64,000 nt of DNA from assembly GCA_900546715.1 (NCBI GenBank), contig UREA01000003.1:1-64000 (forward strand). Direction: 5' to 3'. Of the stretch, positions 61,461 to 64,000 are shown piece after piece. Both the position numbers and the translations under genes were made by a program. Source of the stretch: an uncultured Mycoplasmatota bacterium. Lineage in GTDB: Bacteria > Bacillota_I > Bacilli_A > RF39 > UBA660. The notes beneath the pieces were generated by a model that was given only the letters and a program-made list of their open reading frames with translations, was not told the origin of the DNA and did no database searches. Positions within the stretch are counted from its first letter, which is position 1. Each line of letters starts with the position of its first letter.

Positions 61461-61739
61461 CTAATATAACATATTTAAACATAAAATAATTATACAAATA
61501 ATTATAACTAATAATATCATAATTATTTTTACTTTTTTATCTTGCTTTTTATATATTTTATAATATATTACTCCCAATATTGCTATAATTGTTGCTATGA
61601 TAATCTTAAGCCATGCTACACTAATTAAATTTTTTATGAATTTTTCATTTGCTCTTAGAGTTAAACCAGTACAAAATGATAAATATAAATATGTTATTAT
61701 AAACACTAAAATAAATAAAATTATATTTTTCTTTTTCAT
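61461..61739 (-). CDS. Small membrane protein, 92 aa
   Basis: Starts MKKKNIILFILVFIITYLYL and has three hydrophobic helices separated by LTLRANEKFIKNL and KIYKKQDKKVK. No family is recognised. The ATG at 61739 overlaps the previous gene's stop (TAAAATG), so the longer in-frame start within that gene is unlikely. The small size and three-helix form suit an accessory or immunity-type membrane protein, but nothing shows this. Confidence 0.65.
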   Translation of the reverse strand: MKKKNIILFILVFIITYLYLSFCTGLTLRANEKFIKNLISVAWLKIIIATIIAILGVIYYKIYKKQDKKVKIIMILLVIIICIIILCLNMLY

Positions 61740-62053
61740 TTTAAAATCCATAACAATAGTAGAAATATTATTAAAATAATCCATAAACAAAAATAAGACC
61801 TTGCAAAGTTACGAAGATTAATATTAGTAACTCCCCCCAAAGCAAAAACAATTAATATTATCCAACCAAGAATTGGAATTGCAAAAAGAACTTGATAACC
61901 AAAATATCCCCACATAGTAATAGGTTTATACTCATCTGGTAAATTTTCCTCATTAATTAAATACTTATTAATATTACTTTTTCGCACATTACCACAATTA
62001 TAACAAATTTCTGATCCTTTTTTCATTTTACTTCCACATTTTTCACAATACAT
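61736..62053 (-). CDS. Zinc-ribbon membrane protein, 105 aa
   Basis: An N-terminal zinc ribbon MYCEKCGSKMKKGSEICYNC (two CxxC) is followed by a linker with PITMWGYFGYQVLFAIPILGW. Two membrane helices end in IILIIFLLLLWILK. This double-Cys-pair plus TM design is common in Firmicutes ('zinc-ribbon domain-containing protein'), with no assigned function. It is coupled to the next small membrane gene by TAAAATG. Confidence 0.8.
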   Translation of the reverse strand: MYCEKCGSKMKKGSEICYNCGNVRKSNINKYLINEENLPDEYKPITMWGYFGYQVLFAIPILGWIILIVFALGGVTNINLRNFARSYFCLWIILIIFLLLLWILK

Positions 62054-62076
62054 TTTTATTTTTCCCTCCTATTTAT

Positions 62077-62376
62077 TTAATCAATATATTGATATATTTT
62101 TTGCATATCTTCTTTACTAATTTTCACTATTATATTATTAATGACTATACCAGGAAATCCAATATCTTCAATTATATTTTTATCATCAATAATTTTTACC
62201 GTTTCATATTTAAAATCACCTTCACTAGATAACTTATTAACTTCCATTATAGTTGCATCACTCAAAGAATCTACAACCTTTTTAATTCTTTCATACGGTG
62301 AAAATTGTTTTAAAGTTAAAATACTTACAATAAACAAAATTATTATTGTTATCACCAATATTATTCTTTTATTCAT
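62077..62376 (-). CDS. Small membrane-anchored protein, 99 aa
   Basis: Starts MNKRIILVITIIILFIVSIL, a signal anchor. A ~75-residue outside domain follows (SPYERIKKVVDSLSDATIME, then FPGIVINNIIVKISKEDMQK). No family is recognised and there is no cysteine for a lipobox. It lies between a larger anchored gene (62392) and the zinc-ribbon gene, all on the minus strand with short gaps, so a single transcript is likely. Confidence 0.6.
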   Translation of the reverse strand: MNKRIILVITIIILFIVSILTLKQFSPYERIKKVVDSLSDATIMEVNKLSSEGDFKYETVKIIDDKNIIEDIGFPGIVINNIIVKISKEDMQKIYQYID

Positions 62377-62391
62377 TTTTTCATAATCTAC

Positions 62392-62850
62392 CTACAAATT
62401 AAATTCAACAAGTATATATTTTTTATCTGAAAAACTATTTCTGACAGTTTTTATCAAACGATATCTACTTGTTAAAGTCCCATATATTTTTTCCCAATTT
62501 ATTTCCATTATTAAAATATTATCTTCATTTACTTCATATCCTTCCATAGTTGTTACCACATTATTTTCTAATTTTTTTAATTCAACCCATTTATTATTCT
62601 CATATCTTTCTATACTATAATCTTTTCCATATGTATTATCATTATTACTTAGATCAGTAATAATAACTTTTGTCCCAGTATTTGTCAAAGTGTCATCCAT
62701 TATTTCCATCGTTACATTTTCTGCTAAATTTTCTTTTGCATATTTTCCTTCGTTTAGATAATTATTATTTTTATCGAACAGCAAAACTATAATCACAAAT
62801 AAAATTATACAAATAACTACAATCAAAAATCTTTTTTTATAAACTTTCAT
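62392..62850 (-). CDS. Membrane-anchored protein, 152 aa, immunoglobulin-like domain
   Basis: A basic start (KVYKKRF) and one helix (~8-25) precede a ~120-residue extracellular domain. LTNTGTKVIITDLSNNDNTY, SIERYENNKWVEL and LIMEINWEKIYGTLTSRYRL resemble the small beta-sandwich 'immunoglobulin-like domain of bacterial spore germination / bhlA-type' found in anchored Firmicutes proteins (DUF-type resemblance only). There is no cysteine. It could be a secreted binding domain; function unknown. Confidence 0.6.
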   Translation of the reverse strand: MKVYKKRFLIVVICIILFVIIVLLFDKNNNYLNEGKYAKENLAENVTMEIMDDTLTNTGTKVIITDLSNNDNTYGKDYSIERYENNKWVELKKLENNVVTTMEGYEVNEDNILIMEINWEKIYGTLTSRYRLIKTVRNSFSDKKYILVEFNL

Positions 62851-62892
62851 TAACTACCTCTTTTTCTTAACTATATATTACCATTATTCTTA

Positions 62893-62924
62893 TAAAAAGA
62901 ATAGCAAAACTTTCTTGCTATTGC
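62893..62924 (-). terminator. Terminator of the FtsX-type gene
   Basis: Minus-strand AATAGCAA/TTGCTATT with an internal loop, then CTTTTTA. It overlaps the region just beyond the permease stop. Confidence 0.55.
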
Positions 62925-64000
62925 TATTCATTAATTAAATTTATTGGTCTTTTTTTAGACAAATGAACTATTGGTATAATTAAACTAATTAAAATAACTC
63001 CAATGATTGATATTAAAATAATAAATATAGTATTTTCATTAAAAACTAAAGGACGAAGATAAAAATATACTTCTTTAGTTATATAATTATTAACAATATT
63101 TATACTTAGTATTGCTAGTATATTTGCAAGAATAAAAGTAATAATTCCAATAATCAAGCTTTCTAAAATAAAGATATTAACTATTTCTTTTATTCTAGCA
63201 CCCAGTGCTCTAAGTAAACCTATGTTTTTCTTATAATTACTTATACTAGCACTTATAAATAAAGTAAATAAAATTATTGCAAATAAAGATGCCCCAATAA
63301 CTAGATATATAGAAATATCTTCAATACTTTCTACAATACCTTCTACATCTTTTATTTTTTCACTAAATTTAGTTTCTATTTTATAATTACCAGATTTTTT
63401 GCTAAAATCATTAAATAATTGTTCTAATTTATCTTCATCATTTATATTAGTTTTAATGCTTATAACAAGTTCATTAGGTAATATATAATCTTTTATTGTA
63501 TTATAGTTTATATAATTAATTATATCTTCAAATACTACCCCAACAATTTTTAAATCAATATTATTTATTTCTTTATCTGTAAAATGTGTCTCATCTTTTA
63601 TTTGTAGTGTATACAAGTTACCTATAATACTACCATGATCATTCATATAATCTATATAATAATTTTTAGTTAATTCATTAATATCTATCTGTTCTACTTC
63701 TGGTATTTCTTCATAATCACATATACCATAATTTATACAGTTATTCATCTGTTCTTCTAATAATTTATTTCTCTCTTCTACTAATTTGTCATATTCTTCT
63801 CTTGCTTCAACTAAAGCATTCATTAAACCTTGAGTTAAATCACTACCATAATAATCTTCTAAAAACATTTGAGAAACTATAACTTCATTATCATTTAAAG
63901 AATTACTTTTAACAAAATTCGCTCCATCATAATATTCAATTTCTTTATCTATTACGCTATAATTAGTAGCTAAATAGTAATTGTCATTATTATAAATATT
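62924..64000 (-). CDS. FtsX/MacB-type ABC transporter permease (C-terminal part)
   Basis: A partial gene whose frame stays open to the window edge, so its start lies beyond 64000. The visible ~358 residues comprise the end of an extracellular MacB-like domain (EVIVSQMFLEDYYGS, then LYTLQIKDETHFTDKEINNI, DLKIVGVVFEDIINY) and a FtsX domain. Its membrane helices have YLVIGASLFAIILFTLFIS, NIGLLRALGARIKEIVNIF and ILISLIIPIVHLSKKRPINLI. The ATPase partner is probably upstream, outside the window. The substrate (lipid, peptide or lipoprotein release) is unknown. Confidence 0.9.
   Translation of the reverse strand, partial: NIYNNDNYYLATNYSVIDKEIEYYDGANFVKSNSLNDNEVIVSQMFLEDYYGSDLTQGLMNALVEAREEYDKLVEERNKLLEEQMNNCINYGICDYEEIPEVEQIDINELTKNYYIDYMNDHGSIIGNLYTLQIKDETHFTDKEINNIDLKIVGVVFEDIINYINYNTIKDYILPNELVISIKTNINDEDKLEQLFNDFSKKSGNYKIETKFSEKIKDVEGIVESIEDISIYLVIGASLFAIILFTLFISASISNYKKNIGLLRALGARIKEIVNIFILESLIIGIITFILANILAILSINIVNNYITKEVYFYLRPLVFNENTIFIILISIIGVILISLIIPIVHLSKKRPINLINE

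Noticed and set aside
1..64000. tRNA and rRNA genes, insertion sequences, prophage structural genes
   Set aside because: I looked for clover-leaf ends with CCA-type acceptors, transposase motifs (DDE, HUH) and phage genes and found none I could support.

Overview
This window is a 64 kb piece of a very AT-rich (by eye about 28% GC) Firmicutes chromosome. The gene set points to Bacilli: dnaG-rpoD-trmK, rarA, tcdA preceded by a 6S-type RNA, gpmI, a Spo0A-type regulator, an LTA-synthase-like sulfatase, pyrG with a leader hairpin, and RNase HIII. TGA is used as a stop codon (dnaG, rpoD, trmK and rarA end in it), so this is not a mycoplasma with code 4. Wall and lipid enzymes (LTA synthase-like protein, polysaccharide deacetylase, glucosaminidase-like hydrolase, patatin) suggest a walled cell. 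An uncultured gut Bacilli lineage near Erysipelotrichia or RF39 is my guess; no rRNA is present to test it.

Layout. 0.1-2.3 kb: surface protein P1 with a divergent XRE regulator and a small gene. 2.3-4.7 kb: gpmI and spo0A, with a row of Spo0A boxes upstream of spo0A. 4.7-7.5 kb: a gene-poor stretch with repeats, then two intact DUF1016-type nucleases and the deleted remnant of a third. 7.6-19.1 kb: housekeeping (holA, rnhC, cvpA, trx, yigZ-like, uvrC, an RnfC/RnfD-like pair, a probable small RNA, dnaG, rpoD, trmK). 19-24.3 kb: yqfQ-like gene, XRE regulator, four-copy operator, surface protein P2, PilC/GspF and a prepilin peptidase. 24.3-33.4 kb: spoIIM-like gene, mnmA, membrane-anchored proteins of unknown role, a broken glycosyltransferase/GtrA gene, PAP2, phosphoesterase and ZIP. 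33.4-34.5 kb: a decayed retron whose ncRNA is still well formed. 34.5-42.2 kb: pyrG, a glutamine-amidotransferase-like hydrolase, an SR-rich micro-protein, a XerD-like recombinase, two paralogous small RNAs flanking a frameshifted DUF3800 gene, rarA, gpsA, tcdA and 6S RNA. 42.2-50.9 kb: wall hydrolase, HerA-like ATPase operon, surface protein P3, rmuC and an AAA/DUF4143 ATPase. 51-64 kb: asnB plus LTA-synthase-like gene, a six-gene envelope operon (ZIP, epimerase, patatin, deacetylase, yebC, CPBP protease), small membrane proteins, and the end of a FtsX-type ABC permease.

The most unusual theme is the family P1, P2, P3. These are anchored proteins with a shared N-terminal module, one or two fibronectin-III repeats, and a C-terminal domain whose last 60-70 residues differ sharply between copies. 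In P3 the DNA for that end and about 75 bp beyond it is about 55% GC, an abrupt foreign-composition block starting at a conserved W-T-I-S-R codon block. In P2 the same segment is a Tyr/Ser/His/Asp loop resembling adenine-targeted diversification. This looks like replacement or diversification of the 3' end of surface-protein genes, controlled by adjacent XRE repressors (P1, P2) or a 17-nt homopolymer (P3). The machinery itself is not visible in the window.

A second theme is transcript architecture. Many genes have a -10 box 8-14 nt before a GTGAT-type Shine-Dalgarno, so their mRNAs probably begin with the ribosome-binding site. Several accessory genes are broken (retron RT, DUF3800, DUF1016 remnant, GT/GtrA, LTA-synthase tail). 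This could be real decay, phase variation, or assembly error if this is a metagenome contig.
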